Assembly: GCF_030733265.1 (NCBI RefSeq)
Contig: NZ_JASHJI010000024.1
Location: forward strand, 1-64,000
Source: Roseibium sp. MMSF_3412
GTDB taxonomy: Bacteria > Pseudomonadota > Alphaproteobacteria > Rhizobiales > Stappiaceae
Direction of reading: 5' to 3'
Length of the DNA: 64,000 nt
Made by a program: the position numbers and the translations under genes
In this document: positions 52,538 through 62,431 of the stretch, piece after piece
Layout of the letters: the number at the start of each line of letters is the position of its first letter
Position numbering within the stretch: the stretch's first letter is position 1
Notes under the pieces: generated by a model
Told to the model about the DNA's origin: nothing
Databases searched by the model: none
Seen by the model: the letters and a program-made list of their open reading frames with translations, nothing else

Positions 52538-53220
52538 GTTCGATGATCCTCCTCCTGATATCGCCCATGTTGTTGCCCTGCCAATTCCCTTTTGTCCGTG
52601 TCCGGCTCGAATGCTTCCGGCAAAAGAAGCCAGCGGAATGCCTCCGGTGACGGCAAACCGTCGCAGTCGAACCTGTAGGACTTCGGTCCGGCTTCGCACC
52701 AGAACCGCGATGCGACGCTGTCCCTTGTTTCCGGGTCCGGCTCCAAGTGTTCGCAGGCAGCGGTTGCCTGACCTTCTGCGTCCGCGACCGGTGCTGCGAG
52801 ATCTGCGACGGCATGCTGGAAACCGGAGAGGGTCGCTTCTTCATGAAGCGCACCGACAAGAACCGCTTCCACGCCGTCATGCCAGTCTTGCAAGGGCTGG
52901 CCGGAAAAACCGGCATCATCCAGCGCCGCAACAACGGTCAACGGGAATTTGCGCCCCACCTTGTCGACACTCGGCATCAGCGCACCGGCAACGGGCACTA
53001 GGGATGCACCGGCCTCGGGAGACGGTCTTACCAGGAAATGCCAAACCGGCATTGTCATATAGGCCTCCTCCCAGTCATCTCCGAGTTGTTGTCTGGACTG
53101 CGCGAGCCCGCGCATCAGAAATGGCTCCCACAGCTTCAAAAACCCGTCCGGACAACGACCTGTCACGAAATCCGCGCGGTCCGGCAACTTCCCGAAATAT
53201 CCGGTCAGGTCTGGCTGCAT
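52534..53220 (-). CDS. tagF: T6SS accessory protein TagF (ImpM-like)
   Basis: A 228-residue protein of the TagF/ImpM family. The start MQPDLTGYFGKLPDRADFVT is the family signature, and WEEAYMTMPVWHFLVRPSPE and SVDKVGRKFPLTVVAALDDA follow. The ATG at 53220 has GAGGGGACC upstream. In systems studied, TagF represses assembly post-translationally by acting on Fha. It lies between tssM and the phosphatase. Confidence 0.9.
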   Translation of the reverse strand: MQPDLTGYFGKLPDRADFVTGRCPDGFLKLWEPFLMRGLAQSRQQLGDDWEEAYMTMPVWHFLVRPSPEAGASLVPVAGALMPSVDKVGRKFPLTVVAALDDAGFSGQPLQDWHDGVEAVLVGALHEEATLSGFQHAVADLAAPVADAEGQATAACEHLEPDPETRDSVASRFWCEAGPKSYRFDCDGLPSPEAFRWLLLPEAFEPDTDKRELAGQQHGRYQEEDHRT

Positions 53221-53230
53221 CCAGGTCCCC

Positions 53231-56200
53231 TCAGAAACTCGTCGGGCACTTGAAGTCACCGACCGCAGACAGGAAGAACGGGTTCGGCTTGGTGCGCAGC
53301 GTGACCGTGAAGGCGACCTGCCGCCCACCAAGCGTCTTGCGGATCACAAACTTGTTCTGTCCCGAGCTGACCCTGTTGGCCCGGATGAACCTGTAGAATG
53401 CCCAGTCGCCGTGAACCTCCTGACGGGACCTGTAACCGGGTACCTCCGGCTGAATGACCAGAACAACGCGCGGGGTGGCCGTGTTGCTCGGCCAGTCGAA
53501 ACTTGCCGGGAGGGGCTGAATATCGGCGTTGAAACCCGGTCCACGGGTGACAAGAACAAGATTGCCGTTCACTTCGAGACTTGCCGCATCCGCCTGCTGG
53601 GACAGGGCGCGCGGTACCACTTGCAGACCGATCGACGGGAACGCGTTGCCGGTCGGGAAAAATGCCTCCTTGATCAGGTCGGCCCGCTCGAACTGGCGCA
53701 GCGTGGCATTGGACAACCGGTCAGCCTGCGCGACTTCGGGTTTCCAGTTCCACGGCCGCGACGAAGTATCGACAAGCGGTTTCAGGTTCTGGTCGAAAAA
53801 CTGCTGCATGATGCCGGCCGGGGAAAACAGTTTTGCGAACTCGGTCATCGGAACTTCCGACCGGCCGTTCGTGAACGGATAGTTCCGCGCCACGATCCTG
53901 CGGCAGGCGTCGACCACCTGGGCCTTGAGCTTCTCGTTCAATTGCGTGATCGAGGTTTCCTTGAACTCCTCGTCGAATTCCTTGGCCGCCTGCAGGATGA
54001 GCTGGTCAAACGGCTTCGGAAAGCGCGTTGCATTGCTCCTGAGAAGCGATGCCTGGATCTGCACATTGGAGTTCGCGGTTTCGCTCTGGATCGGGTTGTT
54101 TGCAACAACAAGCAGATTGTCGAGAATGTTCTTGAAGTTGACCAAAAGCGCATCGATCTTGCGACTGTTCTCGCCTTCCACCAGCACGTGATAGGGCCGG
54201 AAATGATCCTCGATGCCCTTGCCCGGAATGATGGCCGGGCCCCCTCCTCCGGCCGCCGCGTTCAACGCATCAGAAACGCCACCGGGCGCAAGCGCCTTGA
54301 TGCCGGCCTCAAGACCGATCCGCTTCAGACCGCCGGCCCTGTCGAGAACGTAGTACTGGAAGACCTTCGCACCGGCCTCCTTGCCGGCTTCAGTGGCGTT
54401 GCCGCCATCAAGCGCACTGGCAACGCCTTCCTGCGACAGGTCCTGAGTCAGAAGTGTTTCTCTGCGGATGCTTTCAAGCAGTTGCACCACCGGCGACGTG
54501 GGTGCGGACACCGCCTGCAACGTCGTGTAGAGCGGCTTGTCATTGCGCATCGACTTGAACTTGAGATTGCCAAGCGCTTCTTCCCAAGCCTCGATGAAGT
54601 CCTTGGTGTACAGCGCAAGAACCTCGCCGGGCAACGACTGGTACTGGTCGGCAAAGGCGTTGGCATCGCCGATCTCGCCGAAAACCCACTTGTCACGTTC
54701 AAGTTCCTCGCGAATGCCTGCCAGGTTCGGCAAGACGGACAGATGGAAGCCAGGATAGGTGTAAAAGCGATCGACAAGGACCGTGTCGAGCGTGTCGCCA
54801 TTGACCGTCTCAAACACGGTCTCCATGTCCGGTCCGCCGCGCTGTTCGGCGATCCAGTCCTCGCTTGCAATGCCTTTCGACCTCGATTTCAACAAGGCGT
54901 AGCCGCGCTCGGCCAGGCTTACCCGCGCCAGTTCGCGCTGGACCTCCGCAACAAGGACGCCGTCAAGCTGATCGGTCAGAACGTTGCCGCCGAAATCAAG
55001 ATCCAGCATGGCTGCGATATGGGAATTCAGTTCATTGCGCAGCACCTCGCCCTGCGGGCCGGGGAAGCTTTGCAGGAAATCGGCACGGAACGAATTCTTG
55101 ATCTGATCCTTGTCGATCTCCGGTGCATCGCCGGCGACCATCCGATAGAGCTTGGTGAGGTTGTAAAGCGTATCGATGTCCTGTCCGCCCGGTCCCGTAC
55201 GGTTGTCGAGAACGTCGGTCATCTGCTCCTCGATACGCAGCAGAAGACGCGGACGGAGCAGTCTTTCAAGGCCGCTGCGATAGGATGTGACGCCGGCAGC
55301 CTCGAGGCGCTCGCGCTGGCTCAAACCGAACTGTTCCATGAAGGGCACAGGATCGTTCCGGCTGTCATAGCCCACGGGAAGCCCGCGCAACAGCGACAGG
55401 ATATAGACAGAATCGCGCAAGCTATCATCGCGCACGATCCTTTGATCGAGCACCCCTTCACCTTCCGCCCGTATCGTCGCGACCGCCTTTGCGGTGTCAT
55501 CTATGAGCGCCTTGTTGTTCAGGTAGCTCAGGGTCCAGAGGGTTCCAAGACCAAGCGTCACGAGCACGATCGCCGCATAGGCCGCAATCCGGGCGGCCGT
55601 GGCCATGCGCACCGCCTGCCGGTTATGCGTCACCCAGCCGGCTTCACCGATAATCACCTTGTTGACCAGATCCCGAAGGAAGTAGCTCTTGCCCTGCCCC
55701 GACAGGGCTGCCGCCTGGTAGGAGGTTCCGAAAGCCTGGCTCATGGAACCGATGACCCGGTCGATCGCCGTGCCGGTCTGTGTGCCTGAGGTAAAATAGA
55801 AGCCCCTCAGAACCGCGTTTGGATAATAGCGGCTCGGTTCGAAAATCGCGTTGAGAAAGCCGCTCAGGCGATCCTTAAGCGCGGCGATCTGCGTCGGGAA
55901 GCCGTAAAGCATCAACCGCGCTCTCGGATCGGGCTCTTCCTGCAGCCGGTCGGCCAGTTCCTCGTTGAGGCGCTCGACCAGAAGATCGAACTCGGCCGGC
56001 GTTTCCGCGACCATGTTCTTGTTCTTTTCGCGGGTCTGGAACGTCGCGCCCCAGACAAGGTTCCGTCTGCTCTCCGGATAGGAGCCGAAGAATTCCATGA
56101 ACCCTGCAACGGTGTCCGCCTTGGTGAATATCACGTAGACCGGAAAATCAATTTTCAGCGTCTTGTAAAGCTCGATCAGGCGCGCGCGGATCGCGTCGGT

Positions 56201-56884
56201 ATGCTCTTTCAACTCCGTGTCGGAGAGGGTCATCAGATCCTCGAGGCTGATCGACACCATGACGCCATTGACGGGCTGACGCGGCCGTGCCTTGCGCAGG
56301 ATCTTCAGGAACCCGAGCCAGGCTTCGCTGTCATGCTCCTCGTCGGAATCCTGGGTCGTGTAGCGACCCGCCGTATCGATCAGAACGGCATTTTCCGCAA
56401 ACCACCAGTCGCAGTACCGGGTTCCACCCATACCCTCGATCTTCTGGGCTTCACCCTTGCCCCTTGAATTGGCGAATTTGAGCCCGGAATGCATCAAGGC
56501 CGTTGTTTTGCCGGCACCGGGTGGTCCGATCATCAGGTACCAGGGCAGATCGTAGAGGTAGGTGCGTGCGTTGCCGCTGGCCGTTTTCAGGGTCTTGAGC
56601 GCATCCTTCATGCGCTCAGACATGATTTGCAGATCTTCTTCGCTTGCCTTCGGCTGAAGAATTTCCTGTTCCAGGGCACGATTTGCCGCAATGCGTTTGT
56701 AGATCCGGTAACCGGTCCAGCCGCCAATCGTCAGCAATACGAGAAAGACAAGAAGCAGACGCACCCAAAGGGGTTCGAACGGACGCACGCCCGCAATTGC
56801 CAGGAACGGTCCACCGAACCAGATCAGAGCAATCAAGGCCAAAATGCCTATGACTATTGCCGTTATTCCGAGCCAGAATTTCAT
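53231..56884 (-). CDS. tssM: T6SS membrane subunit TssM (IcmF)
   Basis: A 1217-residue inner-membrane TssM. There are two N-terminal helices (about residues 1-65), a Walker A motif GPPGAGKTT near residue 120 with Walker B-like NAVLIDTAGRY, a third helix near residue 430 (IAAYAAIVLVTLGLGTLWTL), and the long periplasmic part. Length matches the family. With TssL it forms the trans-envelope complex (TssJ not seen). It starts 40 bases after tssL. Confidence 0.95.
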   Translation of the reverse strand: MKFWLGITAIVIGILALIALIWFGGPFLAIAGVRPFEPLWVRLLLVFLVLLTIGGWTGYRIYKRIAANRALEQEILQPKASEEDLQIMSERMKDALKTLKTASGNARTYLYDLPWYLMIGPPGAGKTTALMHSGLKFANSRGKGEAQKIEGMGGTRYCDWWFAENAVLIDTAGRYTTQDSDEEHDSEAWLGFLKILRKARPRQPVNGVMVSISLEDLMTLSDTELKEHTDAIRARLIELYKTLKIDFPVYVIFTKADTVAGFMEFFGSYPESRRNLVWGATFQTREKNKNMVAETPAEFDLLVERLNEELADRLQEEPDPRARLMLYGFPTQIAALKDRLSGFLNAIFEPSRYYPNAVLRGFYFTSGTQTGTAIDRVIGSMSQAFGTSYQAAALSGQGKSYFLRDLVNKVIIGEAGWVTHNRQAVRMATAARIAAYAAIVLVTLGLGTLWTLSYLNNKALIDDTAKAVATIRAEGEGVLDQRIVRDDSLRDSVYILSLLRGLPVGYDSRNDPVPFMEQFGLSQRERLEAAGVTSYRSGLERLLRPRLLLRIEEQMTDVLDNRTGPGGQDIDTLYNLTKLYRMVAGDAPEIDKDQIKNSFRADFLQSFPGPQGEVLRNELNSHIAAMLDLDFGGNVLTDQLDGVLVAEVQRELARVSLAERGYALLKSRSKGIASEDWIAEQRGGPDMETVFETVNGDTLDTVLVDRFYTYPGFHLSVLPNLAGIREELERDKWVFGEIGDANAFADQYQSLPGEVLALYTKDFIEAWEEALGNLKFKSMRNDKPLYTTLQAVSAPTSPVVQLLESIRRETLLTQDLSQEGVASALDGGNATEAGKEAGAKVFQYYVLDRAGGLKRIGLEAGIKALAPGGVSDALNAAAGGGGPAIIPGKGIEDHFRPYHVLVEGENSRKIDALLVNFKNILDNLLVVANNPIQSETANSNVQIQASLLRSNATRFPKPFDQLILQAAKEFDEEFKETSITQLNEKLKAQVVDACRRIVARNYPFTNGRSEVPMTEFAKLFSPAGIMQQFFDQNLKPLVDTSSRPWNWKPEVAQADRLSNATLRQFERADLIKEAFFPTGNAFPSIGLQVVPRALSQQADAASLEVNGNLVLVTRGPGFNADIQPLPASFDWPSNTATPRVVLVIQPEVPGYRSRQEVHGDWAFYRFIRANRVSSGQNKFVIRKTLGGRQVAFTVTLRTKPNPFFLSAVGDFKCPTSF

Positions 56885-56924
56885 TGATAAAACCTTGTTT
56901 CTAACCTTGCCCCGGATTTGACGT

Positions 56925-58556
56925 CTAGTTGTCGATAACCAGTCCCTTGGACGGAGGTTTCAAAAACACCTCCACCCGGCGATTGAGCGCCTTCCCGTCC
57001 CGGCTGGTGTTGGGTGCGATCGGCTCTTCCGCGCCGCGGCCCTCAACCTCAACCCTTTCGGGTGTCTGCAACAGCGCCTGCATGACAGCCGCGACCGACT
57101 TCGCCCGTTCGACCGAAAGATGCCAGTTGGTCGGGAATCGCGGATTGTTGCGGATCGGATCGCTGTCCGTGTGCCCGACCACGAGAATCTCGCCTTCAAC
57201 CTCGTTGAGGGTCTGCGCGACCTGTTCGACCAGCAACTGGAATTCCGGACGCAATGTCGCCGCCGCCACATCGAATTGCGCGCGCATGCGAAGCATGATT
57301 GCGGGGCCGGCCTGCTGGATTTCCAGGCCGTCGATGCCGGCAAGCTGTTCGGAAATCGCGTCGATCGGCGCATCTTCCGGAGGTGCGGGAGCTGGTGGCG
57401 GTTTCGGCTGATAGCCCTCGCGTGCAAGTTCGATCGGACCTGTCGGGTACAGCGCGCTTGAGCGGCTGGCGATCACCTCGCTGCCGCTGGCCAGAAGAAG
57501 CATCAAGGTGACATAGCCGCCAAGCAAAAGGGCGCCGGCAACGGCGGCAACGGACCAGATGGGCACGGAAAACCGGGTGCGCCTCTGCAGCAGTTCAAGG
57601 CCGCGCCAGTGCGGAGACAGATCGTCTCCCGGACGCGGCCGAACGCGCCTCAGGATCTCGTGCAGGTCTCTTCGTTCGCGTTCCAACCCCTGTTGGCCGC
57701 CTTGGATTGCCCTGTACTTGCCGTAGAAGCCGAGCGACAGACAGGCATGCATCACTTCCAGAACGCCAAAGTTCCGGCCCGGGTCCTGCTTTGCCTTTTC
57801 CAGAACCTGAAAGAATTCAACGCCGCCGGTCGCCTGACCGAAAAACTGGGTCAGCATGGAATACTGCGTCCACTGGTGTCTGCCCGATGATGGCAGGTTC
57901 TGGACGATATCGTCCGACGTGGCGCAGAGCGCGTAGGCGGCCGACTGGATCTGGTCATCGGTAATACCGGCGTTGCGCAAATCCTTCTCGAAGGTCTTGA
58001 TCGCGTTGTAAACGTCGCGCATGAGCGCATCGAACTGCGCATCCGTCATGGTCAGGTGCAGCCGGCCGAGAAGCAGAAGCAATGGAGCGGCTGCACGTGA
58101 AATCGGGTTGCGGTTGGCAACGCGGATCTGGTTGATGTCCGGCGTTTGAGCCAGCTGTCCAGTTGCCTGTGCACCGGGTGCTGCCCCCGGCGCAGGCGCT
58201 TGTTGCGGCGGCGGAGGTGGCGGAGACTGCGGCTGTGCGGGCGGCGGCGTCCTTATGTCCGGTGCCTGCTGCTGGCCGTATTCGTAACCGGCCGGTGTCG
58301 GCGCATAAGGATCAGGTCCGGAGCCGCGCCCGCCTTGCCAGGGATCGGGTGCTCCCGGCTGCGCGCCTGCAGGTGGCGGTGGCGGCGGAGCCGCCTGTCC
58401 CGGCGCCGGGGCGCCTGGTGGCGGAGGCGCGGCCGGAGGCTGGCCTTGCGGAGCGCCGGGCTGTGATGTCTCGCTCCAGCGCCCTCCCGGGTTTGGCCGG
58501 ACGATCGTTTTTCCCTTGCGCTTGGAAACGCCAAAGGGATCGTCGTTGTCCGACAT
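56925..58556 (-). CDS. tssL: T6SS subunit TssL (DotU) with OmpA-like C-terminus
   Basis: A 543-residue TssL of the extended type. Residues 1-115 are Pro, Gly, Gln and Ala rich; about 140-330 is the DotU domain (MTDAQFDALMRDVYNAIKTF, QFFGQATGGVEFFQVLEKAK, SLGFYGKYRAIQGGQQGLER); a membrane helix follows (WSVAAVAGALLLGGYVTLML); the end is an OmpA peptidoglycan-binding domain (VVGHTDSDPIRNNPRFPTNW, then RRVEVFL). It overlaps tssK by one base. Confidence 0.95.
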   Translation of the reverse strand: MSDNDDPFGVSKRKGKTIVRPNPGGRWSETSQPGAPQGQPPAAPPPPGAPAPGQAAPPPPPPAGAQPGAPDPWQGGRGSGPDPYAPTPAGYEYGQQQAPDIRTPPPAQPQSPPPPPPQQAPAPGAAPGAQATGQLAQTPDINQIRVANRNPISRAAAPLLLLLGRLHLTMTDAQFDALMRDVYNAIKTFEKDLRNAGITDDQIQSAAYALCATSDDIVQNLPSSGRHQWTQYSMLTQFFGQATGGVEFFQVLEKAKQDPGRNFGVLEVMHACLSLGFYGKYRAIQGGQQGLERERRDLHEILRRVRPRPGDDLSPHWRGLELLQRRTRFSVPIWSVAAVAGALLLGGYVTLMLLLASGSEVIASRSSALYPTGPIELAREGYQPKPPPAPAPPEDAPIDAISEQLAGIDGLEIQQAGPAIMLRMRAQFDVAAATLRPEFQLLVEQVAQTLNEVEGEILVVGHTDSDPIRNNPRFPTNWHLSVERAKSVAAVMQALLQTPERVEVEGRGAEEPIAPNTSRDGKALNRRVEVFLKPPSKGLVIDN

Positions 58557-59890
58557 CAGCGTCCCTCCCGAATTGCGTAGAACTCGAGCTGCAGATCAGG
58601 CCAGTTCCCTGAAAACTGCAACCCGATTGCCGAATCCTGACTGAACTCGCGCCAGAGCGGGGTCGATTTGTCGAGCCTGAAATAGACCCTGTCTGTCAGC
58701 GCGCGTATCTGCGCGGGTGGGACCGGCATGTGGATCAGCGGGATGCCCGGCAGGTTCGAATAGACGATCTGACGCATCTGGCCAAAGGGTCCGACCTTGA
58801 ACAGGCGCGGGAATTCGTTCTGGATTTCGGTCAGCGGGCGACGGGCCGCAACTTCGATGACGAAGTTTGCCTGCGAGAACAGGTTGCGGTCGACAATCGT
58901 CGACTTGAAGGCATTCGGTGCAAGCTGCTCGAGCGGCAAACGGATCGCGCGGCGGTCATAACCGGCAGACAGGAAGGCCTGAATGTCCGCAAGAACCGGT
59001 TTGAAGATGTCGTGCAGCTTGTCATGGTCGTAAACGGGATAGTTTCGCGCACGGCGTTCTTCGGTGGCAAATGTCGCAAGCTCACCCGCGAGCTGCAGGA
59101 ACTCCGAATAAAGACGTTCGGGATGGACATAGGCAGACTTGCGCAAATGCATCAGTTGCGGATGGAGCCGGTTGAGCATTTGCAGTGTCAGGTAGTCGAA
59201 ATTCTGCAAACCTCCGCCTGCCGACGTGTCCGCTGCATAGCGGGCAAGCTCGCTCAACTTGCGCTCGACCCAGCCGATGACGGAATCGATCCAGCCGGTG
59301 ATCACCGGGTGCACGTGGCAAGCAAGAACCGGCGGCGCAAAGGTTCCGTCGGTGATGACAATGCGATCCTTGATTTCCGTGATCCTGGCAACCGGCAAGC
59401 AGACATGACCGGGATGCGGCGTTGAGCGGATCGAATAGGTCAGCCGCGGGTGTGCAACATCGATTTCCTCTTCCTGGCGAACCGCCGACGTTGAATCGAT
59501 GATCGTCTCGCGGCCCTGCAGGTAGCGCGTTGCCGCATCCTCGCGTCCGTCAGCAACCTCAACGGCATTGACGGTGGTTTCAGGAATGCCGAGCCATACG
59601 ATCTGTCCGGCCGCATCTTCCGGAACGTCTATCGCGGGCGGCGGTGTGCCGTCGGCGGGAAAATTGAAAACCGTACCATCCGGGAAAATCCCGCGTCCGA
59701 ACCGCAGGGCAAACCGGCACTGCTGTCCGACATCCTGATCAATTTCAATATCGGAGAAGCCCCATGGGTAGGGAGAGGCAAGCCTGACGCGTTCATCCAG
59801 CAGGTGTTCCGCATATCGGTCGCTCTGCTGTAGATGATGCGGCCTCAGAAACAGACCTTCGGTCCATGCAACCTTGCTATACCACGACAT
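58556..59890 (-). CDS. tssK: T6SS baseplate protein TssK
   Basis: A 444-residue TssK. The family start MSWYSKVAWTEGLFLRPHHL is plain, followed by QQSDRYAEHLLDERVRLASP, and the C-terminal half has LPGIPLIHMPVPPAQIRALT. It links the baseplate to the TssJLM complex. Confidence 0.96.
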   Translation of the reverse strand: MSWYSKVAWTEGLFLRPHHLQQSDRYAEHLLDERVRLASPYPWGFSDIEIDQDVGQQCRFALRFGRGIFPDGTVFNFPADGTPPPAIDVPEDAAGQIVWLGIPETTVNAVEVADGREDAATRYLQGRETIIDSTSAVRQEEEIDVAHPRLTYSIRSTPHPGHVCLPVARITEIKDRIVITDGTFAPPVLACHVHPVITGWIDSVIGWVERKLSELARYAADTSAGGGLQNFDYLTLQMLNRLHPQLMHLRKSAYVHPERLYSEFLQLAGELATFATEERRARNYPVYDHDKLHDIFKPVLADIQAFLSAGYDRRAIRLPLEQLAPNAFKSTIVDRNLFSQANFVIEVAARRPLTEIQNEFPRLFKVGPFGQMRQIVYSNLPGIPLIHMPVPPAQIRALTDRVYFRLDKSTPLWREFSQDSAIGLQFSGNWPDLQLEFYAIREGR

Positions 59891-59964
59891 AGAGGCACTG
59901 CTCCCTTACCTTACGAACGCCAAAGCGTCCTTGACGCCCGAAGGCCTCAAAATATCTTCTTGTC

Positions 59965-61773
59965 CTAAAGCTCTGACTCATCGTTCGAAAATTCTTCGTA
60001 GCTTTCCGTAAAATACTGGGTGAACACGCCGACGACACCATCGTCATAAGCACCGGACAAGGATGTCCAGCGTTCCTGAAGCCGCTCCCACAACTTTGCC
60101 TTCTGGTTGCCGAAGGTGCTTTTGCCGACCTGTCCCTCTTCCTCGATTGCCTTTGGCGACAGTGTTTCATCGAAGCGGGCGGCTGCCTTCTGCATGGCGG
60201 CGTAGGTCCAGACGTGGTGTTTCTGAATGTCCTTGAACGCCTCCGACATCGCCTTGGGCAACGGCAGATAACCTGTTTCCTCAACATTCGGCGCAAGCAT
60301 CGTCTGCAATGCCATTTGCGGGGTCGGCGAGAATTTCAATGCGTTGTTGCCGCTTCGGCTGATGAGCGTCCGATTCGCATTGCGGGTCATTGCCTTGACC
60401 TTGCTGCGCGCCTGGAGCAGACCCATGACATCGCTTGTTATGCCGTTGAGAATCGAACCGATTTCGCGCACGAACTCTTCCGGGTCACGGTCTGCAAGGA
60501 GGCTTTCCGGAATCCCCGCGCCTTCCGCGAACGCTTTGAGAATGTCCGTTCCATCCCCCGTAGCCTGCGTTGCCCCTTCGGAGACCGGCGCAGTCGCAAC
60601 CGGTTCCGGAGCAGCCGTCTCGGAAGGGGCTTCAACTGCGGGGGCCTGGGAGGCCTGCTGCGGCTCGCCATTATCTGCGGCAGGTACCGGCGCGGGATCG
60701 GGTGCCGGTGGTTCCGGGGCTGTCTCGGCAACCGGCGCAGCCTCGGGAAATGGCGACGCTTCCGCACTGCCTGCTTCGGCCGGTGCCGGTGCTGTTTCGG
60801 CCTCGGGAAAGACATTGCCTGACGGTTCCTGGTCAGCGGGCGCGGAAGAACCGCCCGCCTCCGGAGAGGGTTCCAAATCCGGCATCTTGAACATGGGCTC
60901 AGATGTCCCCTGTTCAGCCGTGTCCGGACCAGTGGAGGCAAACGGAGATTCGGCGCCGGGCCCTGCAGGTGCCGCCGGTTGCGCCTGCACCGCAGCCTGG
61001 GGGGGCGGCGGTGCAGGTTGTACGGGTGCTTCCTGAGGCTGCACATGTGGCTGCGCCGCAAGGTGATCCAGCGGATCCGCCTGCGCCGGCCGCACCGGCT
61101 CGGCTTCCGGCTGCCTTGATTGCGGGTCGTAGAGCGCCGGGTCCGCGCTTCCCCAGCCATGGCCCTGCTGGCTCCAGACGTCGTCTGCGGGGGTTCCGAT
61201 ACCCGGCGCGTGCGACGGTGGTGCGTGACGGCCTTCCATGCCCGTCGGCGCGGGCGTGCCCCACGGGCTGCTCGCTTCCTGAACCGGATACGGAGGCGGC
61301 GCGGAAGGCTGTGCGGGCGTCCATTGAGGCTCTGAAGGTGGTGCAGGTGCCTGCGCGGGTGCCTGTGCGGGTGACTGCCACGGCGCTGCCTGGGACGGAT
61401 AAGACGGGTCCGCGCCGACGGGCGACGCACCAGAAAATCCAGCACCTGCACTTTGTTCAGCGTCCAGCGTGACGGCAACGATGTAGTCGCCAATCATCAG
61501 CCTGTCACCGGAACGCAGGGCATGGGCCTTGTCCATGCGGTTTGGACTGCCGTTCAAGAACGTTCCATTGGTGGAAACGTCATAGAGGACAAATTGCCCA
61601 CCTTCAAAACGGACCTCGCAGTGTTTGCCGGAAATAACACGCTGCGGGTCCGGCAGACTCCAGTCAAGATGCTCATGCCGACCGATATCGAAACCGCGGT
61701 CGGCACAGGAATACGACACCTGCCCCCCGGTTTCGAGCCGGTCAACGTTCTCGATCTGCAGCGTAATCCGCAT
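59965..61773 (-). CDS. tagH: T6SS FHA domain protein TagH (Fha)
   Basis: A 602-residue protein with an N-terminal FHA domain (about residues 1-95: RGFDIGRHEHLDWSLPDPQR, VISGKHCEVRFEGGQ, LYDVSTNGTFLN), an Ala/Pro/Gly-rich linker of about 300 residues, and the T6SS-specific C-terminal domain (about 420-600: SLLADRDPEEFVREIGSILN, SEAFKDIQKHHVWTYAAMQK, LWERLQERWTSLSGAYDDGV). The ATG at 61773 is preceded by GGGGGACC. It is the expected target of the kinase and phosphatase encoded nearby. Confidence 0.93.
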   Translation of the reverse strand: MRITLQIENVDRLETGGQVSYSCADRGFDIGRHEHLDWSLPDPQRVISGKHCEVRFEGGQFVLYDVSTNGTFLNGSPNRMDKAHALRSGDRLMIGDYIVAVTLDAEQSAGAGFSGASPVGADPSYPSQAAPWQSPAQAPAQAPAPPSEPQWTPAQPSAPPPYPVQEASSPWGTPAPTGMEGRHAPPSHAPGIGTPADDVWSQQGHGWGSADPALYDPQSRQPEAEPVRPAQADPLDHLAAQPHVQPQEAPVQPAPPPPQAAVQAQPAAPAGPGAESPFASTGPDTAEQGTSEPMFKMPDLEPSPEAGGSSAPADQEPSGNVFPEAETAPAPAEAGSAEASPFPEAAPVAETAPEPPAPDPAPVPAADNGEPQQASQAPAVEAPSETAAPEPVATAPVSEGATQATGDGTDILKAFAEGAGIPESLLADRDPEEFVREIGSILNGITSDVMGLLQARSKVKAMTRNANRTLISRSGNNALKFSPTPQMALQTMLAPNVEETGYLPLPKAMSEAFKDIQKHHVWTYAAMQKAAARFDETLSPKAIEEEGQVGKSTFGNQKAKLWERLQERWTSLSGAYDDGVVGVFTQYFTESYEEFSNDESEL

Positions 61774-61795
61774 GCCCACTGGTCCCCCGGTTCCT

Positions 61796-62395
61796 TCAAA
61801 CTGCAGCTTGCTGCTTTGCAAGAACGACAGGCATTGCCCCACCTTCTGCAAAGGAAATACCTGCAGAAATGCAATCTTCCATCGCTTTCTCGCGCACGCC
61901 AGGCCCAAGTGCAGCAATTGCGAACTGCACGGCACCGTTGGCACAAACTGCCGTGAGATGTGGAAGCGTGTCTACCCGAAACTCAGGATTCGGGGACAGA
62001 GAGCCACCGGACAGGCTGGCCGCGCGGCCGATCCAGAACGACGCACTGTCACCTTTGAACTCATCAACGGCTGCCTGCACCGACAGACGCGCCTCCTCGT
62101 CGCCGTCTTGAACCCACGCGGTGACCAACTCAAGCATGTTCAGGTCCTCGGGAGTTTTGCTTTGATCGAGACCGGTGACACAGCGCAGGCCCCACCACAC
62201 AGCCTCCCGTTTGGGCAGGACATGTGCGAAAAAGAGGAGTGCGGCGTACGGATCCTCCCCTTGCAGAAGGGTCAGCGTGAAATCCTGGGGAGAGACGTCA
62301 CCTGAGGGCGGCGTCATCTCCTCTTCAAGGTCCGGAAAGGTCTGAAAGACCTGAATTGCGCTTGTAAACCGGATACGAGATCCCATTTCCGTCAC
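61796..62395 (-). CDS. T6SS-linked protein of unknown function
   Basis: A 199-residue soluble protein between vgrG and tagH. Features are RIRFTSAIQVFQTFPDLEEE near the start, PYAALLFFAHVLPKREAVWW with the WWGLRC segment, LVTAWVQDGDEEARLSVQAA, and ASFWIGRAASLSGGSLSPNP. I know similar proteins in alphaproteobacterial T6SS clusters but not their role. It is 22 bases from tagH, so probably part of the same operon. Confidence 0.65.
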   Translation of the reverse strand: MTEMGSRIRFTSAIQVFQTFPDLEEEMTPPSGDVSPQDFTLTLLQGEDPYAALLFFAHVLPKREAVWWGLRCVTGLDQSKTPEDLNMLELVTAWVQDGDEEARLSVQAAVDEFKGDSASFWIGRAASLSGGSLSPNPEFRVDTLPHLTAVCANGAVQFAIAALGPGVREKAMEDCISAGISFAEGGAMPVVLAKQQAAV

Positions 62396-62431
62396 TCCGT
62401 CTGCGTGCCTGCTCTGTTAACTCGTACTTCG

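Noticed and set aside
53411-55789. Open frame of 792 codons on the plus strand opposite tssM
   Set aside because: It lies wholly antisense to tssM, whose motifs are clear. Its codons look like the complement of a GC-rich gene, and no protein family is visible.
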